This document shows, piece by piece, positions 6,711 to 13,547 of a stretch of DNA of 16,724 nucleotides (positions within the stretch are counted from its first letter, which is position 1; each line of letters starts with the position of its first letter). Position numbers and translations under genes: made by a program. Source of the stretch: Pseudomonadota bacterium (GTDB lineage: Bacteria; Pseudomonadota; Alphaproteobacteria; Acetobacterales; Acetobacteraceae); assembly GCA_021826485.1 (NCBI GenBank), contig JAKAZX010000035.1, positions 1 through 16,724 of the forward strand, written 5' to 3'. Under the pieces are notes generated by a model. It did no database searches and was not told where the DNA came from. It was given only the letters and a program-made list of their open reading frames with translations.

Positions 6711-8233
6711 GGCTGCTCCTGCATTGCCAGATCGAGAATGCGCTGTTCGTTTGCCGACGCGCGGTCCAGGTCGGCGACGATGCGTCCGGCAGCCATCACC
6801 AGGATACGGTCGCACAGACCGAGCAGTTCCGGCATTTCCGACGAGATCACCAGCACGCCCATGCCCTGCGCCACCAGATCGCCGATCAGCCGATAGATTT
6901 CCGCCTTCGCCCCGACATCGATGCCGCGCGTCGGCTCATCGAGGATCAGCACGCGCGGCTGGCGCGCAAGCCAGCGCCCCAGTACTACCTTCTGCTGGTT
7001 GCCGCCGGACAGTTTCGACACGATCTGCGCGATCCCCGGCGTGCGGATGCGCAGACGCCGCACCTGCTGCTGTGCAATGTCCCGTGCGGCGCCGCCGCGC
7101 AGCAGCCCCAGCCGGCTGATCAACTGCGGCACACTCAACACGATGTTGTCCTGCACGCTGGCCAGCAACAGCAGGGCCTGTCCCTTGCGATCCTCCGGCG
7201 CGAGGCCGATGCCGGCGGCGATCGCATCGGCCGGGCTGCGCAGCACCAGCCGGCGGCCGGCCATGCGCACCTCGCCGGCCGACAGGCGGTCCGCCCCGAA
7301 CACCGCGCGCGCGACCTCCGTGCGGCCCGCACCGACCAGCCCGCCGAGGCCGACCACCTCCCCCGCGCGCAGGGTGAAGCTCACGTCGCGCAGCCTGGTG
7401 TTGCACAGGCCACGGACATCGAGGAGCACCTCGCCCGGCGCACGGCGCGCACCCTGGAACAGGTTCGTGATCGGCCGGCCGACCATCAATTGCAGCACGG
7501 CCGCATCGTCCAACTCCCCCGCCGGACGCTGCGCCACCAGATGTCCGTCGCGCAGCACCGCAATGCTGTCGGCGAGCGCCCGGACCTCGTGCATGCGATG
7601 CGAGATGTAGATGATGCCGACACCCTCCGCCCGCATCTGCCGCACGATCGCGAACAACCGCTGCGATTCCTCCTCGGTCAGGGAGGAGGTGGGTTCGTCG
7701 AGCGAGAGGATGCGCACGCCCGAGCGCAGGGCGCGCATGATCTCGAGAATCTGCCGGTGCGCCGCGCCGAGCGTTCCGGCCGGCGCCCAGGGTGAGATGA
7801 CGTGTTCCAGGCGGAACCGCTTCAACAGCGCGTGGGTGCGCCGCAGCAGGTCGCGCCGGTCGAGGAAGATGCCGGCGGCAGGGCGCAGATCGCCGATGAA
7901 CATGTTTTCCGCCACCGAAAGGTCGGGGGCGATGTCCGGCTCCTGATGGATCACCCGGACGCCGGCGGCATGGGCGTGCGACGGCGAGCGGAAGGCGTGC
8001 CGTCGGCCGTCGATCAGCACCTCTCCCTCATCGGGCTGATGCGCACCTTCCAGGATGCGCATCAGCGTCGATTTTCCGGCGCCGTTCTCCCCGACCAGCG
8101 CCAGCACCTCACCCGCGCGCAGTTCCAGTGTCACCCCGGACAGCGCCTGGACCACGCCGAAGCGCTTGGCGATGTTGCGCAGCGCCAGCAGCGGCGCCCC
8201 TGCGGGCGCCGCCAGATCGGCCGGGTCGCTCAC
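6707..8233 (-). CDS. Sugar ABC transporter ATP-binding protein, two fused NBDs (RbsA/AraG/XylG family)
   Basis: A 508-residue cytosolic ATPase with two cassettes. NBD1 (about 15-250) has Walker A GENGAGKST (48-56), Walker B ILSLDE (175-180), SHR switch (211-213) and a very degenerate signature LGAAHRQ (154-160). NBD2 (about 265-500) has the non-canonical Walker A GLVGAGRTE, which is usual for this family, a proper LSGGNQQ signature (408-414) and Walker B LILDEPTRGID (429-439). One chain provides both halves of the ATPase dimer driving the adjoining permease. The start is GTG at 8233, overlapping the binding-protein TGA as GTGA; the longer frame to 8386 lies inside that gene. The stop overlaps the permease ATG. 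The NBD1 signature deviation is stronger than in E. coli RbsA (LSIGDQQ), suggesting only one productive ATP site. Confidence 0.95.
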   Translation of the reverse strand: MSDPADLAAPAGAPLLALRNIAKRFGVVQALSGVTLELRAGEVLALVGENGAGKSTLMRILEGAHQPDEGEVLIDGRRHAFRSPSHAHAAGVRVIHQEPDIAPDLSVAENMFIGDLRPAAGIFLDRRDLLRRTHALLKRFRLEHVISPWAPAGTLGAAHRQILEIMRALRSGVRILSLDEPTSSLTEEESQRLFAIVRQMRAEGVGIIYISHRMHEVRALADSIAVLRDGHLVAQRPAGELDDAAVLQLMVGRPITNLFQGARRAPGEVLLDVRGLCNTRLRDVSFTLRAGEVVGLGGLVGAGRTEVARAVFGADRLSAGEVRMAGRRLVLRSPADAIAAGIGLAPEDRKGQALLLLASVQDNIVLSVPQLISRLGLLRGGAARDIAQQQVRRLRIRTPGIAQIVSKLSGGNQQKVVLGRWLARQPRVLILDEPTRGIDVGAKAEIYRLIGDLVAQGMGVLVISSEMPELLGLCDRILVMAAGRIVADLDRASANEQRILDLAMQEQP

Positions 8234-9207
8234 TTGTGGCAGATCCGCCCCTTGAACTCGGCGAAATTGGCCGGGGTGATCAGGTCGGGGCTGACATAGG
8301 TGATCGGCGGCAACGGCGTATTGTCCTGGATCGACTTCACCAGCAGCGCGACCGCTGTCGCACCTTCCTTGCCCGAGTCGATCCACATGGTGCCGCGGAA
8401 GCCGGTCGGGTTGCCGCTGCCGAAAGCGTCGCAGGCGCGGCTGCCGTCGATGCCGATACCGATCACCTGATCGGGCTTCATGCCGGAGTTCTCGGTCGCG
8501 CGCACCGCACCCAGCACCCCGTCGTCGTTGCAGGAATAGAAGATCCAGTGCTGCGCCTCGGGATGCGCGGTCAGCGTCGTCGTCACCGCATCGATCGAGC
8601 CGTTCATGGTGTTGTCGTAGGGAATGCGGATGATGTGCGACTTGTCGAAGCCCGGCACCGCTTCCAGAAAGGCGGCCTCGGCGCCGCGGTTGCGCTGCAT
8701 GCAGGTGTCGGCCTTGCGATCCTCGATGCTGGCCAGCCGTACGTCCTGCAACTTGTCCCAGCCCATCGTCTTGTACAGCGCCGCATCCTCGGCACCGACC
8801 TGACGGCCGATATTGGTGGCGTTCATGCCGATATACGGCAGCATCTTCTTCTTGGCGTCGTAGATGTCGTCATCCACGGCGATCAGCTTGATGTTGGCCT
8901 TCGCTGCCTTCTCCGCCACCACGGGGCCGAGCGCGCGGTCCGGCACCACGATCGCGATGCCCTTCACGCCGTCGCCCACCATCGTATCGAAGGTGGTCAG
9001 CGTCAGGTCCGCGTTGAACTGCACATCCTGCGTGGAGATGGCGGCGCCCAGCTTCTTCGCCTCGGCCTTCGCACCGGCCACTTCGGCGACGAACCAGGGA
9101 TGCTCGCCCATCTTGTTGATGTATCCCAGCTTGACATCGTCGGCGCGCGCCGCGGCCAGTGCCAGTGCTGCAAGGCCGATGCCGGCAGCCAGCGGTTTCA
9201 GGTTCAT
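8230..9207 (-). CDS. Periplasmic sugar-binding protein, AraF-like
   Basis: A 325-residue binding protein with a Sec signal peptide (about 1-22, ending LAAARA) and the type I periplasmic-binding fold. It resembles E. coli L-arabinose-binding protein along its length: KLGYINKMGEHPWF, KLIAVDDD, HPEAQHWIFYSCNDDGVLG, AVRATENSGMKPDQVIGIGIDG and ATGF-like PTGFRG all have close counterparts. Compared with remembered AraF sugar contacts, K10 (K32), W16 (W38), D90 (D113) and N205 (N227) are kept, whereas E14 aligns with H36 and N232 with D254. The ligand may therefore be a relative such as galactose, D-fucose or another sugar. The ATG at 9207 has GGAGG nine bases upstream. It lies 17 bp after the SDR gene, the only gap in the operon, and its stop overlaps the ATPase start. 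Confidence 0.92.
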   Translation of the reverse strand: MNLKPLAAGIGLAALALAAARADDVKLGYINKMGEHPWFVAEVAGAKAEAKKLGAAISTQDVQFNADLTLTTFDTMVGDGVKGIAIVVPDRALGPVVAEKAAKANIKLIAVDDDIYDAKKKMLPYIGMNATNIGRQVGAEDAALYKTMGWDKLQDVRLASIEDRKADTCMQRNRGAEAAFLEAVPGFDKSHIIRIPYDNTMNGSIDAVTTTLTAHPEAQHWIFYSCNDDGVLGAVRATENSGMKPDQVIGIGIDGSRACDAFGSGNPTGFRGTMWIDSGKEGATAVALLVKSIQDNTPLPPITYVSPDLITPANFAEFKGRICHK

Positions 9208-9225
9208 GTTCGATTTCCTCCCTGG

Positions 9226-9996
9226 TCAGTCGTGGTAGAGCACGGAACGCCCGCCATCGATGACGATGCAGGCGGCGTTGATGAACGGCGCCTCCTCGGA
9301 TGCGAGGAAGACGGCCGTCATCGCGACTTCTTCGGGCCGGCCGATGCGCTTCGGCGGATGCAGGTCGTAGGTGCGCTGCCGCTCCGCGGCCGGGTCGGGG
9401 AAGGTGTTCCAGTAATCGACGGCGATCTGCGTTTCGATGTAGCCCGGGGCGATCGCGTTCACGCGGATGTTGCGGGCGGCATATTCGATGCCGAGCGCGC
9501 GCGTCAGCCCGAGCAGGCCGTGCTTGGCGACCGGATAGGGAAAGCAGCCGGGAATGATGCTGAAGGCGTGCGACGACGCGATGTTGACGATGGCACCGCC
9601 GCCCCCGTCCAGCATGGCCGGCAGCGCCGCCTTCGCCATCAGCCAGGCGCCGTCCAGATCGACCGCGAAGCAGCGCCGCCACTCCGCCTCGGTGGTTGCC
9701 AGCGGTTCGTGGAAGACATTGATGCCGGCGTTATTCACCAGCACGTCCAGCCGGCCGTACCGGGCGCATACTGCATCGACGGCGGCAGTGGCGGCGGCGG
9801 AATCGCTGACATCGCAGCGCACGAACAGGCCACCCAGCGAGTCCGCAACGGCCGCGCCGCTGCGCTTATCCAGTTCGGCGATCGCTACGACCGCCCCCTC
9901 GCGGGCAAAGGCACGGGCGGTCGCTTCGCCGATGCCGCGCCCGGCGCCGGTGATCAGCGCAACCTTGCCGGCCAGACGACCCGCCATGACGCTCAC
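9226..9996 (-). CDS. Short-chain dehydrogenase, probable NAD-dependent sugar 1-dehydrogenase
   Basis: A 256-residue classical SDR of the Rossmann fold. The cofactor motif is GAGRGIG (17-23), E41 after the second strand favours NAD over NADP, and NNAG is at 88-91. The catalytic residues are S141/S142, Y154 and K158 in YPVAK. The tail IDGGRSVLYHD is a familiar ending in sugar-dehydrogenase SDRs. In this operon the likely reaction is oxidation of a free aldose (galactose, arabinose or similar) at C1 to the lactone, which the divergent lactonase would open. The usual catalytic Asn in the VNL motif reads VDL (D113) here. The GTG start at 9996 overlaps the dehydratase stop as GTGA; an ATG three codons on (9987) is an equally possible start. 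A polyol dehydrogenase role cannot be excluded. Confidence 0.9.
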   Translation of the reverse strand: MSVMAGRLAGKVALITGAGRGIGEATARAFAREGAVVAIAELDKRSGAAVADSLGGLFVRCDVSDSAAATAAVDAVCARYGRLDVLVNNAGINVFHEPLATTEAEWRRCFAVDLDGAWLMAKAALPAMLDGGGGAIVNIASSHAFSIIPGCFPYPVAKHGLLGLTRALGIEYAARNIRVNAIAPGYIETQIAVDYWNTFPDPAAERQRTYDLHPPKRIGRPEEVAMTAVFLASEEAPFINAACIVIDGGRSVLYHD

Positions 9997-11165
9997 CAGT
10001 CGACGATGGTGCCGTCGTCGAGCACGGCGTTGCGGGTGTGGATGATCTCGGGCGCATAGGGGTGGCGTGCGCAGGCCGCCTCGTCCACTTCGACCCCTAG
10101 CCCCGGGGCATCAGGAACCTGCCAGCACCCGTCCACTAATCGGATCGGCCCGCGCACCACCTCCCCATACCAGGGGACGGCGCCGACCATCTCCTCCTGG
10201 ATGACGTGGTTGGGTGTCGAGACGGCGAAGTGCAGTGCGGCCACGCCGGCGATCGGGCCGAGCGGATTGTGCGGGGCGACGCCGACCGACATGGTCTCCG
10301 CCAACGCGGCGATCTTCTTGGCCGCCAGCAGGCCGCCGCAATGACAGATATCGGGCTGGATGATGTCCACGGCGCGCAGGGACAGCAGGTCGTGGAACTC
10401 GGTGCGCTCGATCAACCGTTCACCGGTTGCCAGCGGCACGCGCGTCCGTTCCGCGACCGCCCGCAGCGCGGCGAGTTCACCGGGCGGCACGGGTTCCTCC
10501 ACGAACATCGGCCGGCCCGGCGCCAGCGCCTCGATATAGGCGAGCGACGCGGCGGCGCTGGCCGGGCGGCCGTGGAAATCCACCATGACCTCGACTTCCG
10601 GCCCGACGGCGGCACGCAGCGCGCCCATCATGCGCGCCACCTTGTCCACATCCGGCAGCGGCGCGTGGTAGTGGGTGTACGGGATGAACACGGCCTTGAA
10701 GGCCCGGTAGCCCATTGCGGTGACTTCCTGCGCACGGGCGACCAGCGGTTCGGCATCCGTCGTCTCATAGACCGCGCGCATGTCGCCGAGGCCGAGATGC
10801 GTATAGACGCGCACGCGGTCGCGGACCTTGCCGCCGAGCAGCCGCCAGACCGGCACGCCGAGCGATTTGCCGAGAATGTCCCACAGGGCGATCTCGATGC
10901 CGGATATCGCGCTCATGCCGATCGCGCCTAGCCGCCAGAACGACTGTTTGTGCATGGCACGCACGGCCTGTTCGATGTCCCGCGGATCGCGGCCGAGCAG
11001 CAGCGGCGCCAGATCCTCGATCGCGCCGACGACGGATTTGGTCTTCCACTCCAGGGTCGCTTCACCCCAGCCGACCAGACCGGGCTGGTCCGTGACCACG
11101 CGCACGAACACCCAGTTGCGCATTTCGGCGTTCACGACACGGGTTTCGATGCCGGTGATCTGCAA
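9993..11165 (-). CDS. Enolase-superfamily sugar-acid dehydratase (D-galactonate dehydratase DgoD-like)
   Basis: A 390-residue member of the mandelate racemase/muconate-lactonising subgroup with an N-terminal capping domain (about 1-120) and a barrel. Metal ligands are D196 in VDFHGR, E223 in FVEEP and E249 in ATGERL. The acid/base histidines H198 and H299 (APHNPLGPI) occupy the same places as in E. coli DgoD, and the C-terminal GLGVEVDE also matches. It should dehydrate an aldonate to a 2-keto-3-deoxy acid. The segment FKAVFIPYTHYHAP (156-169) differs from FKLNG of DgoD, so the aldonate could be galactonate, arabinonate, fuconate or other. The start is TTG at 11165, with AGGAGAA at correct spacing and alignment of MQITGIETR to the DgoD N-terminus. 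It is the first gene of the minus-strand operon, and its stop overlaps the SDR start by 4 bp. Confidence 0.92.
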   Translation of the reverse strand: MQITGIETRVVNAEMRNWVFVRVVTDQPGLVGWGEATLEWKTKSVVGAIEDLAPLLLGRDPRDIEQAVRAMHKQSFWRLGAIGMSAISGIEIALWDILGKSLGVPVWRLLGGKVRDRVRVYTHLGLGDMRAVYETTDAEPLVARAQEVTAMGYRAFKAVFIPYTHYHAPLPDVDKVARMMGALRAAVGPEVEVMVDFHGRPASAAASLAYIEALAPGRPMFVEEPVPPGELAALRAVAERTRVPLATGERLIERTEFHDLLSLRAVDIIQPDICHCGGLLAAKKIAALAETMSVGVAPHNPLGPIAGVAALHFAVSTPNHVIQEEMVGAVPWYGEVVRGPIRLVDGCWQVPDAPGLGVEVDEAACARHPYAPEIIHTRNAVLDDGTIVDW

Positions 11166-11397
11166 GGCGGTTCTCCTGTCCTATGCGGCCCGACGCCCAA
11201 TTGTCATATGTTTCTCGCAGGCTGGAGCCGTTCCTTGACCGCTCATGGTGCAGTGCAGCGCAACTTTCTGTCGGACGAGATTGCGACCCGGTTGCCGGCG
11301 GATCGAATTCATCGTATGAATGCGACGTAGCACCAGCGGCCCCGCCGATCAAGCGAGAGATGGGCCAATGCGCGGGCGGGGAGGGAGAGGAAGCGTC
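11166..11397. promoter_or_regulatory. Divergent promoter region of the two sugar operons
   Basis: This 232-bp gap lies between the dehydratase TTG and the permease GTG and must control both operons. The ribosome sites are AGGAGAA (11171-11177, minus) and GGGAGGGAGAGGA (about 11379-11391, plus). The palindrome is described separately. I could not place a minus-strand promoter with confidence; CATATG at 11205-11210 lies in an A/T-richer patch that could hold its -10. Confidence 0.6.
11292..11321 (+). promoter_or_regulatory. Putative promoter with embedded perfect palindrome (candidate GntR operator)
   Basis: ATTCAT-CGT-ATGAAT at 11307-11321 is a perfect inverted repeat of 6-bp arms around 3 bases, a length and symmetry typical of GntR-family operators. 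A possible plus-strand promoter, TTGCCG (11292-11297), 17-bp spacer, TATGAA (11315-11320), would have its -10 inside the right arm, so a bound repressor would block the second operon. The palindrome is directly visible; the promoter and the regulator are inferred. Confidence 0.55.
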
Positions 11398-12366
11398 GTG
11401 CAATCGCGCCACGGGTTCGGCAACTCTCTGATCGGTCTGATCAACCGGATCGGCGCCGTCTGGGTGGCTGTCATCGGCCTCTATGTCGTCAGCGGCGCGA
11501 TCTCGCCGGCGATGTTCCAGATCGGGCAGGTGCTGAACATTCTTCAGGTGGCCGCCTTCCTGGGCGTGATCGCCTGCGGCCAGACCCTGGTGCTGCTGGC
11601 CGGCGGGATCGACCTGTCGCAGGCCGGCGTGGTCACGCTGGTCAACATCGTTGCCGCCGAGATCATGGGCGGGCACGCCGCCAACATTCCCGCGGCGGTC
11701 GCCGCATGCGTGCTGCTGGCGCTCGCCGTGGGGGTGGGGAACGCAATCACCGTCACGCGCCTCGGCGTGACCCCGCTGATCGCGACGCTCGGGATGAATG
11801 CGATCCTGTATGGCGGGGCGCTGGTCTATACCGGCGGCGCGCCGCATGGCGGCATTGCCGCCGCATTCGCCGGCATCGGCGCCGGCTCCGTGTTCGGCCT
11901 GCCGTCCGCCACGCTGATCTGGCTTGCGCTGTCGGCCGCCGTTGCCTGGATCACCCGCGCCACCGCATTCGGCCGCGCGCTGTATGCCGCCGGCGCGAAT
12001 CCGGTGGCCGCGCATCTCGTGGGCGTCCCGGTCGCGCGGACCATCGGGATTGCCTATGTCGGCGCGTCGCTGCTGGCCGGTGCCGGCGGCCTGCTGATCA
12101 CGTCCTATATCGGCGCGCCGAGCCTCGGTATCGGCGAGCAGTTCACGCTGACATCGGTTGCCGCCGTGGTGATCGGGGGAACCGCGCTGTCGGGCGGCAT
12201 CGGTTCCGTCGTCGCCACCGTCGGGGGCGCGATCTTCGTCACCGAACTGGCGAGCTTCACGACCATCGCCCGCATCTCGACCGGGATGCAGTACGTGGCG
12301 CAGGGCGCGCTGATCGCGCTCAGCGTGCTCGCCTACCGCGCGGTTGCCCGCGCCCGTGCCGCATGA
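11398..12366 (+). CDS. Sugar ABC transporter permease (RbsC family)
   Basis: A 322-residue inner-membrane permease of the CUT2 sugar family, hydrophobic from about residue 18 to 312. Motifs are VLLAGGIDLSQAGVVTL (65-81), TPLIATLGMNAILYGGALVY (125-144), FGRALYAAGANPVAAHLVGV (191-210) and VVIGGTALSGGIGS (257-270). The SQAG in the GGIDLS block replaces the usual SVG/SIG. It is the first gene of the plus operon. The GTG at 11398 is chosen because AGGA from a long purine-rich site lies six bases upstream and the protein then begins just before the first hydrophobic segment; in-frame ATGs at 11368 and 11320 are alternatives, the latter inside the candidate promoter. A second, different permease domain is fused to the ATPase downstream, so this subunit probably forms a heterodimer with it. 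Confidence 0.92.
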   Translation: MQSRHGFGNSLIGLINRIGAVWVAVIGLYVVSGAISPAMFQIGQVLNILQVAAFLGVIACGQTLVLLAGGIDLSQAGVVTLVNIVAAEIMGGHAANIPAAVAACVLLALAVGVGNAITVTRLGVTPLIATLGMNAILYGGALVYTGGAPHGGIAAAFAGIGAGSVFGLPSATLIWLALSAAVAWITRATAFGRALYAAGANPVAAHLVGVPVARTIGIAYVGASLLAGAGGLLITSYIGAPSLGIGEQFTLTSVAAVVIGGTALSGGIGSVVATVGGAIFVTELASFTTIARISTGMQYVAQGALIALSVLAYRAVARARAA

Positions 12367-12398
12367 CCGTAGCCATGCCAAATCAGGGAGGAGTTGCC

Positions 12399-13472
12399 AT
12401 GACCGTCAAAGCCACGCGCCGTACCATGCTCGCCGGAGCGGCTGCACTCGCGCTTGCACCGCTGGCCGCGCGTGCGGCCGATCCGATCGCCAATGCCAAG
12501 ATCACGCCGCTCGGCGGCATGGTCACCGGCAAGCAGAAGAAGGGGCCGTGGCGCATCGGCTTCTCCAACGGGTTTTCCGGCAATTCCTGGCGCGCCATGT
12601 GCCTCGCCGCGCTGAAGCAGGAGGCGGCGGCGCATAAGGCGCAGATCGCCGATCTGATCATCGTCGACGGGCAGGGCGACATCACCAAACAGGTGAACGA
12701 TATCGAGGGACTGATCAATCAGCAGGTGGATGCGATCCTGTGCATTCCCAACTCGGGCTCCGCGGTTGCCAACGTGCTGCGCGACGCGACGAAGGAGGGG
12801 ATCGTCACGGTCCCGTTCAATCTGCCGGTGGACGGCGAGGCATGGACCACCTATGCCGGCACCGACCCGACCAACAAGGGCATGGCGCTCGGCCAGTGGC
12901 TCGCCAAGGCGCTTGGCGGCAAGGGCAAGATCGTCGGCCTGGGCGGGCTGCCGGGCAATTCCTACACCGCCGCATGCTGGGCCGGCACGAAGGAGGCGTT
13001 CAAGGGCACCGACATCGAGGTGCTAGCGATGAAGGACGCATTCTGGGAGGAGGATCGGGCGAAGGTCGTGATGGCCGACCTGATCGCGGCCTATCCGCAG
13101 ATCGACGGCATCTGGTGCGATGGCGCCCAGGACGCGACCGGCGCGTGCAAGGCGCTGCTGGCGGCCAACCGCCCGCTGGTGCCGGTGACGGGGGATGACT
13201 ACAACGGCCTGCTCAAGCTCTATGCGGCGGACAAGGCGAGCCAGCCGAAATTCGACTTCGGCCTGATGAGCGAGCCGACATGGGAAAGCGTCATCGCCCT
13301 CCGCGCCGCGCTCACGCTGCTCGGCGGCGGGAGTGTTGCGAAGCGCCAGATCATCCAGCCGGGCTTCATCACCCCGGCGAACTATCGCCAGTATATCAAG
13401 GCCGACATGCCGGATGGCGTGTTCGTCGATACCAACCTCGATGACGCCACCCTGAAGCGCATCTTCGGCTGA
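12399..13472 (+). CDS. Sugar ABC transporter substrate-binding protein with Tat-like signal
   Basis: A 357-residue periplasmic-binding protein of the ribose/galactofuranose type I fold. The N-terminus MTVKATRRTMLAGAAALALA followed by PLAARAADP has twin arginines at 7-8 and an AxA cleavage site near residue 27, suggesting Tat export. The core contains GFSNGFSGNSWRA (54-66), a DGQGDITKQVNDIEGLI block, DAILCIPNSGSA, TYAGTDPTNKGMA and GDDYNG, all typical of CUT2 receptors. The ligand is unknown and it is only distantly like the AraF-type protein of the other operon. The ATG at 12399 follows GGGAGGAG. Two further in-frame ATGs lie upstream at 12375 and 12363, the latter overlapping the permease stop as ATGA, so coupled re-initiation is possible. 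It is followed by a strong hairpin and then the fused ATPase-permease gene. Confidence 0.92.
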   Translation: MTVKATRRTMLAGAAALALAPLAARAADPIANAKITPLGGMVTGKQKKGPWRIGFSNGFSGNSWRAMCLAALKQEAAAHKAQIADLIIVDGQGDITKQVNDIEGLINQQVDAILCIPNSGSAVANVLRDATKEGIVTVPFNLPVDGEAWTTYAGTDPTNKGMALGQWLAKALGGKGKIVGLGGLPGNSYTAACWAGTKEAFKGTDIEVLAMKDAFWEEDRAKVVMADLIAAYPQIDGIWCDGAQDATGACKALLAANRPLVPVTGDDYNGLLKLYAADKASQPKFDFGLMSEPTWESVIALRAALTLLGGGSVAKRQIIQPGFITPANYRQYIKADMPDGVFVDTNLDDATLKRIFG

Positions 13473-13478
13473 GCTGCG

Positions 13479-13515
13479 TCTTCCCGTTCCGCGCAGTCGC
13501 TGCGGAACGGGAAGA
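13479..13515 (+). terminator. Perfect 14-bp stem-loop after the binding-protein gene
   Basis: TCTTCCCGTTCCGC (13479-13492) and GCGGAACGGGAAGA (13502-13515) are exact reverse complements around a 9-base loop, starting 6 bases after the binding-protein stop. The bases that follow are TTGCCCCTTCCCC, not a clean T-run. It may be a partial terminator or an mRNA-protecting hairpin that keeps binding-protein transcript in excess over the downstream membrane components. The stem is certain; the role is inferred. Confidence 0.65.
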
Positions 13516-13547
13516 TTGCCCCTTCCCCCGGACGGCAGGATGAACCA

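Noticed and set aside
5622..6896. 424-codon plus-strand open frame across the permease region
   Set aside because: It is antisense to a well-conserved RbsC-type permease, with His/Asp/Gln-rich low-complexity composition. The same reasoning applies to 8128-10059 and 13992-15233.
6707..8233. NBD1 signature LGAAHRQ taken as evidence of a broken ATPase gene
   Set aside because: Degenerate NBD1 signatures and NBD2 Walker A motifs are normal in RbsA/AraG proteins; all other motifs and the reading frame are intact.
11196..11216. Second operator around CATATG (11205-11210) matching the 11307 palindrome
   Set aside because: The core is palindromic but the flanks (AATTGT versus TTTCTC) do not pair and do not match the ATTCAT/ATGAAT arms well.
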